Source: Gammaproteobacteria bacterium
GTDB lineage: Bacteria > Pseudomonadota > Gammaproteobacteria > Arenicellales > Poriferihabitantaceae
Assembly: GCA_011088265.1 (NCBI GenBank)
Contig: JAALKB010000014.1
Coordinates: 1 to 33,118, forward strand
Length of the DNA stretch: 33,118 nucleotides
Reading direction: 5' to 3'
The position numbers and the translations under genes were made by a program. Of the stretch, positions 15,514 to 23,530 are shown piece after piece. How positions within the stretch are numbered: the stretch's first letter is position 1; each line of letters opens with the position of its first letter. Below the pieces are notes generated by a model that was not told the DNA's origin, ran no database searches, and saw only the letters and a program-made list of their open reading frames with translations.

Positions 15514-15932
15514 TTTTTAAAATTTAGCGACACTGACTATAACCTGACAGTCTTATTAATGCTCCACCCTAATGCTTTACCCTGGATAGTTTTCTAAATT
15601 CAGAAATCGCTCTGCCTAATTCTACAAAAGGTAATTGACATAAAAGTGATCATGTCCGGATTGACGCTGTCATTGTGACAGGACTATTGTGAGGTTAGCT
15701 TCACCATTCTGCCCAATTGAAATGGCATCAGCGTTAAACTATCCCATCGAGTCGAGACGGACTGGAGCACTTAGTGCCGCCAAACAATCTTTGTTTGATC
15801 ATTGTTCTTTTGCTATCGTTGCTGGTCGTTTATCGTGATGGTTTCAGGTTATCGGTTTGTTAACCATCCTATTTCAACTATTGTGCTCCAACTGTCAATC
15901 TCATCCAACTGCCCCTTCAAGAGACAAGAGTA
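15514..15932. other. Divergent intergenic region between the MttB-family gene and the aminotransferase gene
   Basis: About 420 bases with no gene. It contains a perfect dyad (15667-15681) between promoter-like hexamers. An AACAAT...ATTGTT inverted pair also lies near 15784-15807 (position approximate). No riboswitch pattern or regulator gene was recognised. Confidence 0.6.
15661..15690 (+). promoter_or_regulatory. Candidate promoter with an operator-like dyad in its spacer
   Basis: TTGACG (15661-15666) and TATTGT (15685-15690) are 18 bases apart. The spacer begins with the perfect inverted repeat CTGTCA-TTG-TGACAG (15667-15681). A repressor bound here would block polymerase. It points toward the aminotransferase, leaving a leader of about 230 nt. 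The -10 match is only 4 of 6, so the promoter is uncertain; the dyad itself is exact. Confidence 0.4.
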
Positions 15933-17285
15933 ATGCAAACCCATACCAGAATTTCCGCATCCATTAAGGAAAACATGGAGTCGTTTACTTCTAAAACCGA
16001 TTGGACGACGGAGGCCATCGTGAATCGAAGGGAAAAGTATTATGCAGCGTCTCAACGCGCCTTCGTACCATATAGCACTCCCCTGATTTTTAAACGAGGC
16101 CAGGACCAGTATCTCTGGGACGAACAAGGGAATCAATATCTTGACTGTCTGAGTCAGAATCTGTGTGTCAGCATTGGTTATAACAACCCAGCCGTTACTG
16201 CCGCAGTACAACATCAGGCTGAGCAAATTCAACATTGCACGACCATGTTTTTTCATCCGGTACCGGCGCATTTTGCTGAAGAACTCACCGCTAAATTCCC
16301 CCAGGAAGAACAGTGGGTTGTACATTTCATGAACAGCGGTGCCGAAGCCATCGACTTTGCGTTGTTACTGGCTCGTTCGCATACGGGCAATAATGACATC
16401 ATATCCTTAACCAATAGCTACCATGGCGCCACCTTTGGTGCGCAATCGGTAACCGGGATCAGCAACTTCCGACACAATATTTCATTACTCAACGGTATTC
16501 AGTTTGCCGCGAACCCGGACCAGTATCGAGGTATTCATGGTGCGGGAGTTGATTCCTATCTTGATGATCTGGGTCGAACCATCCACTATGGAACCCCGGG
16601 GAAAATTGCGGCCATGATTGTGGAGCCCGTTCAGGGATATGGCGGTATTGTTGAGCTTCCCCAGGGCTATCTTTCCGGTGCATTTGAACAGGTCCGGGCC
16701 GCCGGCGGACTCTGTATTGCGGATGAAGTCCAATCCGGGTTTGGCCGGGCCGGAGAAGGCTACTGGGCATTTACCAAACATAACGTGGTACCCGATATTG
16801 TAGTGCTTGCAAAAGGTATCGGCAATGGCTATCCCCTTGGGGCTGTGGTAGTTAAGCGTCATATCGCTGAAGCCATGGCAGAGAAATTCTATTTCAATAC
16901 TTATGGCGGTAATCCAGTATCCTGTTCAGCAGGTCGCGCAGTTCTGTCGGTTATTGACCAATGCGATTTGATCGGCAATGCAAAAAGGGTGGGGGCTGAG
17001 TTATTAAATGTATTGCGCAGAATGCAAAATAAATATGACGTTATCGGCGATGTCAGAGGAACCGGCCTGATGATGGCAGCAGAACTGGTAAAAGATAAAA
17101 CGACACGGGAGCCGGCAGTTGAAGAAATGCACAGGTTATTCCAACTTACCCGTAAACACGGCTTGGTGGCGAGTAAGTCAGGTGCTTACAAAAATGTACT
17201 TCGCATATGTCCTCCTCTTTGTATTCAAATGGAGGATGTCGCTTTTTTTGAACAGGCGCTAGATAATAGTTTTGCTGAAATGTAG
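15933..17285 (+). CDS. Class III PLP-dependent aminotransferase, AGXT2-like
   Basis: A 450-aa omega/ornithine-type aminotransferase. The PLP lysine is K294 in VLAKGIGNGYPLG, preceded by D264 in ADEVQSGFGR which holds the pyridine nitrogen. The pattern and length match alanine-glyoxylate aminotransferase 2 and related beta-amino-acid or dimethylarginine transaminases. The substrate cannot be decided from sequence. Start at ATG 15933; an in-frame ATG at 15975 has AAGGA five bases before it and could be the true start, removing 14 weakly conserved residues. It is divergent from the MttB homologue and followed by an esterase and an SDR on the same strand, forming a probable catabolic set. Confidence 0.92.
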   Translation: MQTHTRISASIKENMESFTSKTDWTTEAIVNRREKYYAASQRAFVPYSTPLIFKRGQDQYLWDEQGNQYLDCLSQNLCVSIGYNNPAVTAAVQHQAEQIQHCTTMFFHPVPAHFAEELTAKFPQEEQWVVHFMNSGAEAIDFALLLARSHTGNNDIISLTNSYHGATFGAQSVTGISNFRHNISLLNGIQFAANPDQYRGIHGAGVDSYLDDLGRTIHYGTPGKIAAMIVEPVQGYGGIVELPQGYLSGAFEQVRAAGGLCIADEVQSGFGRAGEGYWAFTKHNVVPDIVVLAKGIGNGYPLGAVVVKRHIAEAMAEKFYFNTYGGNPVSCSAGRAVLSVIDQCDLIGNAKRVGAELLNVLRRMQNKYDVIGDVRGTGLMMAAELVKDKTTREPAVEEMHRLFQLTRKHGLVASKSGAYKNVLRICPPLCIQMEDVAFFEQALDNSFAEM

Positions 17286-17369
17286 CCACAGGCGGCGCCC
17301 GCTATTCAGCATTCCACGACATAGCGTTCCACTACACGGCATTAATGGCAAATTAAACGGAAAATCAAC

Positions 17370-18305
17370 GTGAGCGATTTTGAAATAGACGACGAAATTC
17401 AGGCCTTTATTGATCAAAGCAACCGGTTTTATCAGGATTCTCCCCAGGTCCATGACCAGAGTCAAACCATGGGGCCTTCCCGGATGCGCGACGATTACAA
17501 CCGAATGTGTCAGGCTTTTCATTGTCCCTATCCAGAAGGTATCACCGCATCTGACTCCCACATTGACCACGACAACTATGCTATTCCCGTTCGTTACTAC
17601 GATAATCCTGAAACTCCCAACCACACTGCGGTTATCTACTATCATGGCGGTGGATTTATTCTCGGCGGACTGGAAAGCCACGATAGTATATGTGCGGAAA
17701 TTTGTGCGAACAGTAATTTGACAGTGGTTGCGGTAGATTATCGATTGGCTCCGGAATACAAACATCCAGTTCAGTTTATGGACGCGCTTCGCAGTTTCGA
17801 ATACTTATCCGAGAAATTTTCCTCTTTGATTCTCGTTGGTGATTCTGCTGGGGGTAATCTCGCCGCCGCTGTTTGTGGGGCGACCCGGAAAAGGAACCAA
17901 AAACCATCCGGGCAGGTACTCATCTACCCTGGTCTGGGTGGAGAAGAACTCCAGTTACCATCCTATGTTGAGCGGGCCAATGCACCCATGCTCACCACCG
18001 CAGACGTTTCGTTTTATCGATCCATACGGAGCCAAGATGCCCCTCCTGTCATGGACCCAACATTTAGCCCACTCATGGCAGAGGAGTTTTCTGGATTGCC
18101 ACCCTGCCATGCTTTCTCAGCAGACACCGACCCTCTAAGGGACGATGCTAAAAAGTATGTCGAAAAATTGAACGAGGCTGGGACCAAAGCCCATTACACC
18201 AACGAACCAGGACTGATACACGGCTATTTGCGTGGGCGACATTCGAGCGAGAAAGCAGGCAATAGTTTCCGCTCGATTTGTAATGCCATCCGCGATCTGG
18301 CCTGA
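17370..18305 (+). CDS. Alpha/beta hydrolase of the hormone-sensitive-lipase family
   Basis: A 311-aa esterase/amidase-type hydrolase. The oxyanion-hole motif HGGG is at 92-95 and the nucleophile elbow GDSAGG at 157-162 with Ser159; the later SADTDPLRDD and LIHGYL segments supply the Asp and His of the triad. No signal peptide, so cytoplasmic. The start is GTG at 17370-17372 with a CGGAAAA stretch about 8 bases ahead, 84 bases after the aminotransferase stop. In this setting it could hydrolyse an ester or amide (formamidase- or arylformamidase-like roles occur in this family); substrate unknown. Confidence 0.9.
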   Translation: MSDFEIDDEIQAFIDQSNRFYQDSPQVHDQSQTMGPSRMRDDYNRMCQAFHCPYPEGITASDSHIDHDNYAIPVRYYDNPETPNHTAVIYYHGGGFILGGLESHDSICAEICANSNLTVVAVDYRLAPEYKHPVQFMDALRSFEYLSEKFSSLILVGDSAGGNLAAAVCGATRKRNQKPSGQVLIYPGLGGEELQLPSYVERANAPMLTTADVSFYRSIRSQDAPPVMDPTFSPLMAEEFSGLPPCHAFSADTDPLRDDAKKYVEKLNEAGTKAHYTNEPGLIHGYLRGRHSSEKAGNSFRSICNAIRDLA

Positions 18306-18308
18306 ACT

Positions 18309-18382
18309 GTCTAGTCTGGCCGTCTAGTCTCAGTTATCTGGTCTGAATTATCTGTCTTCAGCGATCTGGTCTGAATTATCTG
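18309..18382. repeat. Short direct repeats after the esterase gene
   Basis: GTCTAGTCT occurs at 18309-18317 and 18322-18330. A perfect 19-base repeat (ATCTGGTCTGAATTATCTG) occurs at 18336-18354 and 18364-18382, 28 bases apart. It shares the TCTGGTCTGA core with the repeat at 13879-13900. Confidence 0.8.
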
Positions 18383-18425
18383 ATCTGGACAATACGACCC
18401 TCAATCAGCTTGAGACACAACAACA

Positions 18426-19202
18426 ATGAGCACTCAAATCAGTAAAAGGCTAGCCAGGAAAAATATCCTAATCACCGGTGGCACCCGGGGTATCGGTGAA
18501 GCAATGGCCAATCGGTTTATCAGTGAAGGGGCTGCGGTGGTGATTACTGGTAGACAAAAAGCGTCTCTCGAATGTCAGGACAGGAAATACATTCTGGCGG
18601 ACTGCGCCTCCAGTCATGACATCAAGGCCGCTGTGGAATTCACCATGGAGCAGCTTGGTCGCATAGATGTTTTAGTCAACAATGCCGGAGTTGAGCTCGA
18701 AAAAACACTGGAGGAAACCACAGAAGAGAAATGGGACTGGGTGATGGATATTAATCTTAAGGCGCTGTTTCTGTTTACCAAATCGGTGTTGCCTCACATG
18801 CGTGCATCAGGAGGAGGTTCAATTATCAATCTTGCTTCTTCCAGCGCTATTCTCGCAGATCCAGGACTGGCTGCTTATAACGTCAGCAAAACCGCCGTTG
18901 TAGGATTGACCAGAAGTGTGTCAGTGGAAAATGCCGGGTACCAGATCCGATGTAATGCCATCTGTCCCGGTTGGATTGAAACGGATATGCTGTCCCAGAC
19001 TTTTTCCCAGGCCAGGGATCCAGAAAAGGCCAGGCAAAAAATCAGGAATCTGCACCCTATCAAACGCCTCGGGAAACCCGATGATATCGCAAACATCGCC
19101 CTTTGGCTGGCATCCGATGAATCCACTTTCGTAACAGGTCAGACATTTACCGTCGATGGTGGATTGACATCGTCCTCCCTGGCAGACCCAAATATTTACT
19201 AA
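18426..19202 (+). CDS. Short-chain dehydrogenase/reductase (classical SDR)
   Basis: A 258-aa NAD(P)-dependent oxidoreductase. The cofactor loop TGGTRGIG is at about 17-24, NNAG at 85-88, and the catalytic Ser (138/139), Tyr151 and Lys155 are in the usual S-x12-Y-x3-K array. The C-terminal VTGQTFTVDGG is the standard SDR end. The region after the glycine-rich motif (ITGRQKASLEC) hints at NADP rather than NAD because of the basic residue after the second strand, but this is not certain. It begins 120 bases after the esterase and likely belongs to the same catabolic set. The substrate is unknown. Confidence 0.92.
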   Translation: MSTQISKRLARKNILITGGTRGIGEAMANRFISEGAAVVITGRQKASLECQDRKYILADCASSHDIKAAVEFTMEQLGRIDVLVNNAGVELEKTLEETTEEKWDWVMDINLKALFLFTKSVLPHMRASGGGSIINLASSSAILADPGLAAYNVSKTAVVGLTRSVSVENAGYQIRCNAICPGWIETDMLSQTFSQARDPEKARQKIRNLHPIKRLGKPDDIANIALWLASDESTFVTGQTFTVDGGLTSSSLADPNIY

Positions 19203-19244
19203 CTTTTCCCATACCCACTTTAATTCTTTGATTCGCTGGTTTCC

Positions 19245-19928
19245 ATGACAATAAAATGCCTGACCTTTGATCTCGATGACACACTGTGGGATGTCTACCC
19301 CGTTATCATGAAAGCGGAAAAACGCTTCCATGACTGGCTGACTGAACATTATCCATTAATCGCCAACGACTTTGATATGGACACCATGGTAACTCACCGG
19401 CAACACTACTTCACACAGTTTGAAGAGATGCGGCATGACTTCACCTAGTTAAGAAAAAAATGGCTTTCCCACATCGCACAAAAATACCAATGCCCCGATG
19501 AGTTCGAGACGGTAGGATTCGATGTTTTCCACAAAGCCCGAAATGAAGTTGATCTTTATGATGGGGTATTGGAAATGCTGGAATACGTGAGCCAGCATTA
19601 CACGGTAATTTCGATTACAAATGGCAATGCTGATGTGAACCAGGTGGGTTTGGGTAAATACTTCGATTTTGGCATCACCGCATCGCTGGCGGGCGCGGCC
19701 AAACCAGATCCTGTTATTTTCAATAAGGCACTGTCCTGGGGTGATTTTCAGCCCCATGAAGTGATCCACATTGGCGATGACCCCATCCGGGATGTTAGAG
19801 GCGCAGCCAACCTTGGAATGAAGACAATCTGGGTAAACACCCGCCAACAGCCCTGGCCGGGTGGCTTGCCTGCTGATGCTGAAATCACCCAAATTTCCCA
19901 CTTGGTTGATAGCATAAAATCCTTATAG
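19245..19928 (+). pseudogene. HAD-family hydrolase interrupted by an in-frame amber codon
   Basis: The frame starts with MTIKCLTFDLDDTLWD, the HAD motif I with D9/D11, and is stopped by TAG at 19446-19448 after 67 codons. The same frame then runs on without a further stop to 19928, giving SITNG (motif II region), AKPDP (motif III Lys) and HIGDDPIRDVRGA (motif IV). So one base change in an otherwise complete 227-residue YigB/YihX-like phosphatase has split it. The codon lies in the cap, where family members normally have a residue between Thr and Leu-Arg. Either a recent nonsense mutation or a sequencing error. TAG readthrough is unlikely as TAG ends many genes here. Confidence 0.88.
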
Positions 19929-20145
19929 ATCAATAGACTCCGATCAATATATAGTGGCGTTTCTTAAGAAAGCTGTTTATACTGCCCTCAAATGCAGGTT
20001 TTCATCACCAGTGGGGAGGTGACCGTCTCTATGACATATTCCAGGTCTCAATGGAGATGGTGAAAACTCCGTTGTTTTTTGCTCTATTTCAGACAAAACC
20101 CAACAGTCATAAGAATACGCCAAAAAGTTAGCCTAATTGCAAGCC
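19929..20145 (+). promoter_or_regulatory. Upstream region of the DUF3014 gene with possible long-range stem
   Basis: About 217 bases. GTTTTCATCACC (19998-20009) can pair with GGTGAAAAC (20059-20067) leaving a three-base bulge and enclosing about 50 bases. No known riboswitch family was recognised; the stem may be chance. Confidence 0.25.
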
Positions 20146-21015
20146 ATGAACAAAAACCTTTCGTTCGCAGTACTGATGATTTTCGTTTCGGTTTGCGGGG
20201 TTTTAATTTGGGACCACTACACCACCTCGTTTTTGCCAGACGAGCTACTCAAACCTATTAAAACCCGAAACACTCCTCCGGCTTCTGTCGAAGAAGAACA
20301 GCCAAAGGCTGCTCTCTTTCCAGTTCCAAAACCCAATGACGTTGCCAAGCCCGACCCAGTAGAAACGAAAGAGGCAGACGAATCAACACTCTCCACCGAT
20401 GACATCGTCGAGGATGAACCACTGCCAGAATTGGATCAAAGTGATCACCCAATAAGAGACATGCTGGGTGATTTTTTTCCTATTTTTCAACTGACGGAGC
20501 TCTTTTCGTTTGAAAACCTGATTCGCCATTTCACAACTACCATAGATGGCGCAATGGGACCAAAACTGCCGCGAAAATTCAGTTTTGCGAATCACCCAGA
20601 GGGACAGTTTCTAGTCGAAGAGTCGGATACAGATAAGATTTATACCGTTGATGAACGAAATTATGATCGGTATTCAGGTTTTGTCCATTTAATAGAAGAC
20701 ACCGAGGTCAACCACATTATTTATGTGTATGTTCAGTTCTATCCTCTGTTCCAAAAAGCCTATGAGGAACTGGGTTACCCCAACTCCTATTTTAATGATC
20801 GTTTAGTAGAGATCATTGATCACCTTCTGGCAACACCAGATATTCCAGAAAAAATTGAACTGATCAAACCCAAGGTGTTTTATCAGTTCGCCGACCCGAA
20901 TCTCGAAAGCCTATCTGCAAGCCAAAAACTGTTATTGAGAATTGGGCCTAAAAATGCAGCCAAGGTAAGACAGAAACTCGATGAACTAAGAAAAGCACTG
21001 GCTCACCTGAAATAG
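20146..21015 (+). CDS. DUF3014-like membrane-anchored protein
   Basis: A 289-aa protein with a single N-terminal transmembrane segment at about 6-22 (SFAVLMIFVSVCGVLIW), a Pro/Glu/Lys-rich linker to about residue 95, and a C-terminal periplasmic domain. The segment beginning DHPIRDMLGDFFPIF followed by LIRHFTTTIDGAMG, then YDRYSGFV and a terminal helix (SLSASQKLLLRIGP), matches the DUF3014 pattern of gammaproteobacteria. Function of that family is not known; it is often encoded as a lone gene. The ATG at 20146-20148 is chosen over a TTG three codons earlier. It follows the broken HAD gene by about 217 bases. Confidence 0.8.
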   Translation: MNKNLSFAVLMIFVSVCGVLIWDHYTTSFLPDELLKPIKTRNTPPASVEEEQPKAALFPVPKPNDVAKPDPVETKEADESTLSTDDIVEDEPLPELDQSDHPIRDMLGDFFPIFQLTELFSFENLIRHFTTTIDGAMGPKLPRKFSFANHPEGQFLVEESDTDKIYTVDERNYDRYSGFVHLIEDTEVNHIIYVYVQFYPLFQKAYEELGYPNSYFNDRLVEIIDHLLATPDIPEKIELIKPKVFYQFADPNLESLSASQKLLLRIGPKNAAKVRQKLDELRKALAHLK

Positions 21016-21058
21016 ACTTCCAGCAACACTTTATCGACTTCAATTTGGACTCGCCTAT

Positions 21059-21106
21059 CGAATTACTCTTAGTGCGAATTATTCTTGGTGCGAATTACTC
21101 TTGGCG
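21059..21106. repeat. 16-bp tandem repeat, 3 copies
   Basis: Copies of CGAATTACTCTTAGTG-like sequence at 21059-21074, 21075-21090 and 21091-21106, each differing by one to three bases. Confidence 0.9.
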
Positions 21107-21132
21107 AAGGCAGTTGCGTGAGACCACCGTAA

Positions 21133-21170
21133 TGATGCAAGTCAGAGATGAAAATCAGTGATGCAAGTCA
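21133..21170. repeat. 12-bp direct repeat, 26-bp period
   Basis: TGATGCAAGTCA occurs exactly at 21133-21144 and 21159-21170. Confidence 0.8.
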
Positions 21171-21231
21171 AATATAGAATTAGGGCGTAACTCTATGATG
21201 GTATAACACTACGAGCTCTACGCGTCTGCCT

Positions 21232-21254
21232 ACAGCGCTAACCCACAGCGCTAA
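21232..21254. repeat. 10-bp direct repeat, 13-bp period
   Basis: ACAGCGCTAA occurs at 21232-21241 and 21245-21254; the second copy covers the sufE stop codon. Confidence 0.7.
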
Positions 21255-21673
21255 TGATAGCTTTTGAGGTGGGTCGCAATGGCCTTAATTTTCATTACCA
21301 TGCTAACCAAGCCATTGGACCGGGTTGGAGAAAGGTGTTCCTTTAATCCGATTCGGTCAATGAAATACAGCTCCGCCTTACTGATCTGCTCAGCAGTTTG
21401 GTGGGATAAAACCCGAATGAGTAGCGCGATAATTCCCTTTGTTATCACAGCGTCACTGTCTGCGGTAAAAGTAATTCGATCGTTTTCCATTTCAGCATGC
21501 AGCCAAACCCGACTCTGACATCCTGGGATGAGATTTTCATCCTGCCTGAATTTCTCTTCTAAAGGAGATAACTTTTTACCCAGGTCAATAATGTATTCGT
21601 ATTTGTCCATCCATTGATCAAAAAACTCAAATTCCTCAATAATTTCATTCTGTATATCGTCAATCGGTGACAT
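21251..21673 (-). CDS. sufE: SufE sulfur acceptor
   Basis: A 140-aa SufE-family protein that takes persulfide sulfur from the SufS cysteine desulfurase and passes it on for Fe-S cluster assembly. The acceptor Cys52 sits in the conserved GCQSRVWL (51-58), matching E. coli SufE Cys51. The later LLIRVLSHQTAEQI segment is also family-typical. The ATG is at 21671-21673, 65 bases after the sufS stop, so the pair is probably co-transcribed. No sufB, sufC or sufD is in the window; the two may work as a CsdA/CsdE-like pair or with a Suf operon elsewhere. Confidence 0.93.
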   Translation of the reverse strand: MSPIDDIQNEIIEEFEFFDQWMDKYEYIIDLGKKLSPLEEKFRQDENLIPGCQSRVWLHAEMENDRITFTADSDAVITKGIIALLIRVLSHQTAEQISKAELYFIDRIGLKEHLSPTRSNGLVSMVMKIKAIATHLKSYH

Positions 21674-21738
21674 TGTTCTACTCGTAGCGGGTTAGTTCCC
21701 AAATGTTTTCGACTCTGATGCCGGGTTTCGAAGGGATA

Positions 21739-23013
21739 TCAAAGCAACATACTAGCAGCCCGCTTTACCCCTGCTACCAGTGCATCAACATCGGCACGGT
21801 TATTATATATAGCAAAAGAGGCCCGAACTGTGCCCGGTATCCCATAGAAGTCCATTAGCGGTTGGGTGCAATGATGACCGGTTCTTACTGCAATGCCTTG
21901 CTGGTCCAGTAAAGTGCCAACATCAAAGGGGTGGCTCCCTTCTATCAGAAAGGATATTACACTGGCTTTATTTGTAGCGGTTCCAATAAATTTAACCCCC
22001 TGGATTTGGGACAACTGCTCAGTCGCATAGTGCAAAATATCCTGCTCGTGATCCAAAATAGATTGCTCATCAAACTGAATAAAATACGTGATAGCCGCTC
22101 CAAGACCAATGCCGCCGACAATATTAGGCGTCCCTGCCTCAAATTTATGAGGCAACGTATTGTAAGTGGTTTTTTCAAACGTTACTTTCTCGATCATATC
22201 GCCACCACCTTGATAAGGTGGCATTTGGTTTAATAGGGCTTCTTTTCCGTATAGGATGCCAACGCCAGTGGGGCCAAATATTTTATGGCCAGAAAACGCA
22301 TAAAAATCGACATCCATTGCCTGTACGTCGATATGCATATGTGGAACTGCCTGGGCACCATCAAGCAGGACCGGAATGTTCTTCCCATGAGAAAGCTCAA
22401 TGATCTTGTCGACAGGAGTTACTGTTCCAAGGGAATTGGACACGTGGGTCACTGCGACAAGTCGGGTTCGATTGCTCAGTAATGACTCAAAGGCTACCAT
22501 GTCCAGTTCACCTGCCTGATTGATGGGAATCACTTTCATGGAAGCTCCCCGCTCTTCGCAGACCATTTGCCAGGGCACAATATTAGAATGATGCTCCAAT
22601 GCAGAAATAATGACCTCATCGCCTTCATTCAGAAACTTGCGCCCGAAGGACGATGCAACCAGATTTATACTATCCGTGGTGCCCTTGGTAAACAGAACCT
22701 CATGGCTATGTTCCGCATTAATGTACTTTCGAATGATTTCCCGGGCGTCTTCATAGGCTTGAGTCGCTTCCTGACTCAGATGATGCACCCCCCGGTGAAT
22801 GTTTGCGTGTTGCTCACTATAGTATCGAGCGATGACATCGATAACCGATTGGGGTTTTTGCGCAGAAGCACCGCTGTCGAGATAAACTAGAGGATTCCCA
22901 TGGACCTGACGCTGTAAAATGGGAAAGTCTTTTCGGACTTCTTCTACGTCAAAAACTTTTTTGATAGAAACGTCCTGATGCGGGGTATTCGGTTGCTGAT
23001 TGGACAACGACAT
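21739..23013 (-). CDS. sufS: SufS/CsdA-type cysteine desulfurase
   Basis: A 424-aa group II cysteine desulfurase making alanine and enzyme-bound persulfide from cysteine. The PLP-binding K244 is in SGHKIFGPTG, the cofactor-stacking His in ALEHHSN, and the catalytic Cys382 in RTGHHCTQPL, the short-loop group II pattern. Length is slightly above the usual 405-410 because of an N-terminal tail of about 20 residues. It faces the same way as sufE downstream. A palindrome at 23181-23211, about 170 bases upstream, resembles a type 2 IscR site, which would fit iron-sulfur control. SufS or CsdA cannot be separated by eye. Confidence 0.95.
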   Translation of the reverse strand: MSLSNQQPNTPHQDVSIKKVFDVEEVRKDFPILQRQVHGNPLVYLDSGASAQKPQSVIDVIARYYSEQHANIHRGVHHLSQEATQAYEDAREIIRKYINAEHSHEVLFTKGTTDSINLVASSFGRKFLNEGDEVIISALEHHSNIVPWQMVCEERGASMKVIPINQAGELDMVAFESLLSNRTRLVAVTHVSNSLGTVTPVDKIIELSHGKNIPVLLDGAQAVPHMHIDVQAMDVDFYAFSGHKIFGPTGVGILYGKEALLNQMPPYQGGGDMIEKVTFEKTTYNTLPHKFEAGTPNIVGGIGLGAAITYFIQFDEQSILDHEQDILHYATEQLSQIQGVKFIGTATNKASVISFLIEGSHPFDVGTLLDQQGIAVRTGHHCTQPLMDFYGIPGTVRASFAIYNNRADVDALVAGVKRAASMLL

Positions 23014-23530
23014 TTTCCGGAAAAATTAGATAAATTCTGATTTATGAACAACAACCAGAGGCCAACAGTTGTGACCACTGGGTTAGTTGCAAAACCACTA
23101 ATAATGTAACGACTCGATTGATACCCCAATATGGCATGAAATGAAATTTTTTCAACCTGATTTACAACCAAAATCGATGAAAAATAACCCCTAAAATCAA
23201 ATGGTTATTTTCATTCCAGATTTCTGGTCATTCCTCAACTCATGGGTTTACCGATTCCAAATCCTCGTTTTCACTTAGTCCAGAGACAATTGTTCTCCCA
23301 GCCCAGCAGCGCCCCTGGAAGGAATTATCCACACAAAGATAATAAGGGCACTAATCTTTTTTGTTTTCCTTTACCCATTGGAGCAGTGTCAAACCCACAG
23401 CCAGACCTTAAAAACATTTATAATCGGGCTCTTCAACCCCAAGCCACTGATCCGCATTATCTATTACTACCTACTACTAAAGACAAAACATTAGTTAGTT
23501 GCGTTATCTCCCCCTTGTTATTTGCACCCA
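23014..23530. other. Divergent intergenic region between sufS and the glycosyltransferase gene
   Basis: About 517 bases, AT-rich on the sufS side. It contains the palindrome at 23181-23211. No gene in it is credible: ORFs across it lack family features and any clear ribosome binding site. Confidence 0.55.
23181..23211. promoter_or_regulatory. Palindrome resembling a type 2 IscR site upstream of sufS
   Basis: AAAATAACC (23181-23189) and GGTTATTTT (23203-23211) are exact inverted repeats separated by 13 bases. This fits the WWWWCC-(13)-GGWWWW frame of type 2 IscR sites; the inner Y and R positions agree, the inner A and T do not. Being between divergent starts it is unlikely to be a terminator. 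Confidence 0.4.

Larger units (their letters stand above)
21016..21250. other. Repeat-rich spacer between the DUF3014 and sufE genes
   Basis: 235 bases between convergent genes with no gene. It holds three separate sets of short direct repeats, listed separately. No strong terminator hairpin was seen. Confidence 0.6.

Noticed and set aside
1263-19448. Pyrrolysine decoding of TAG, suggested by the MttB homologue and two in-frame ambers
   Set aside because: TAG ends many normal genes here (for example 13915-13917, 17283-17285 and 21013-21015) and the MttB homologue has no internal TAG; no pyl genes were seen.
21059-21254. CRISPR array
   Set aside because: The units are short, head to tail, without unique spacers, and no cas gene is near.
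23181-23211. Rho-independent terminator
   Set aside because: The stem is AT-rich with a 13-base loop and lies between divergent starts, so nothing is there to be terminated.
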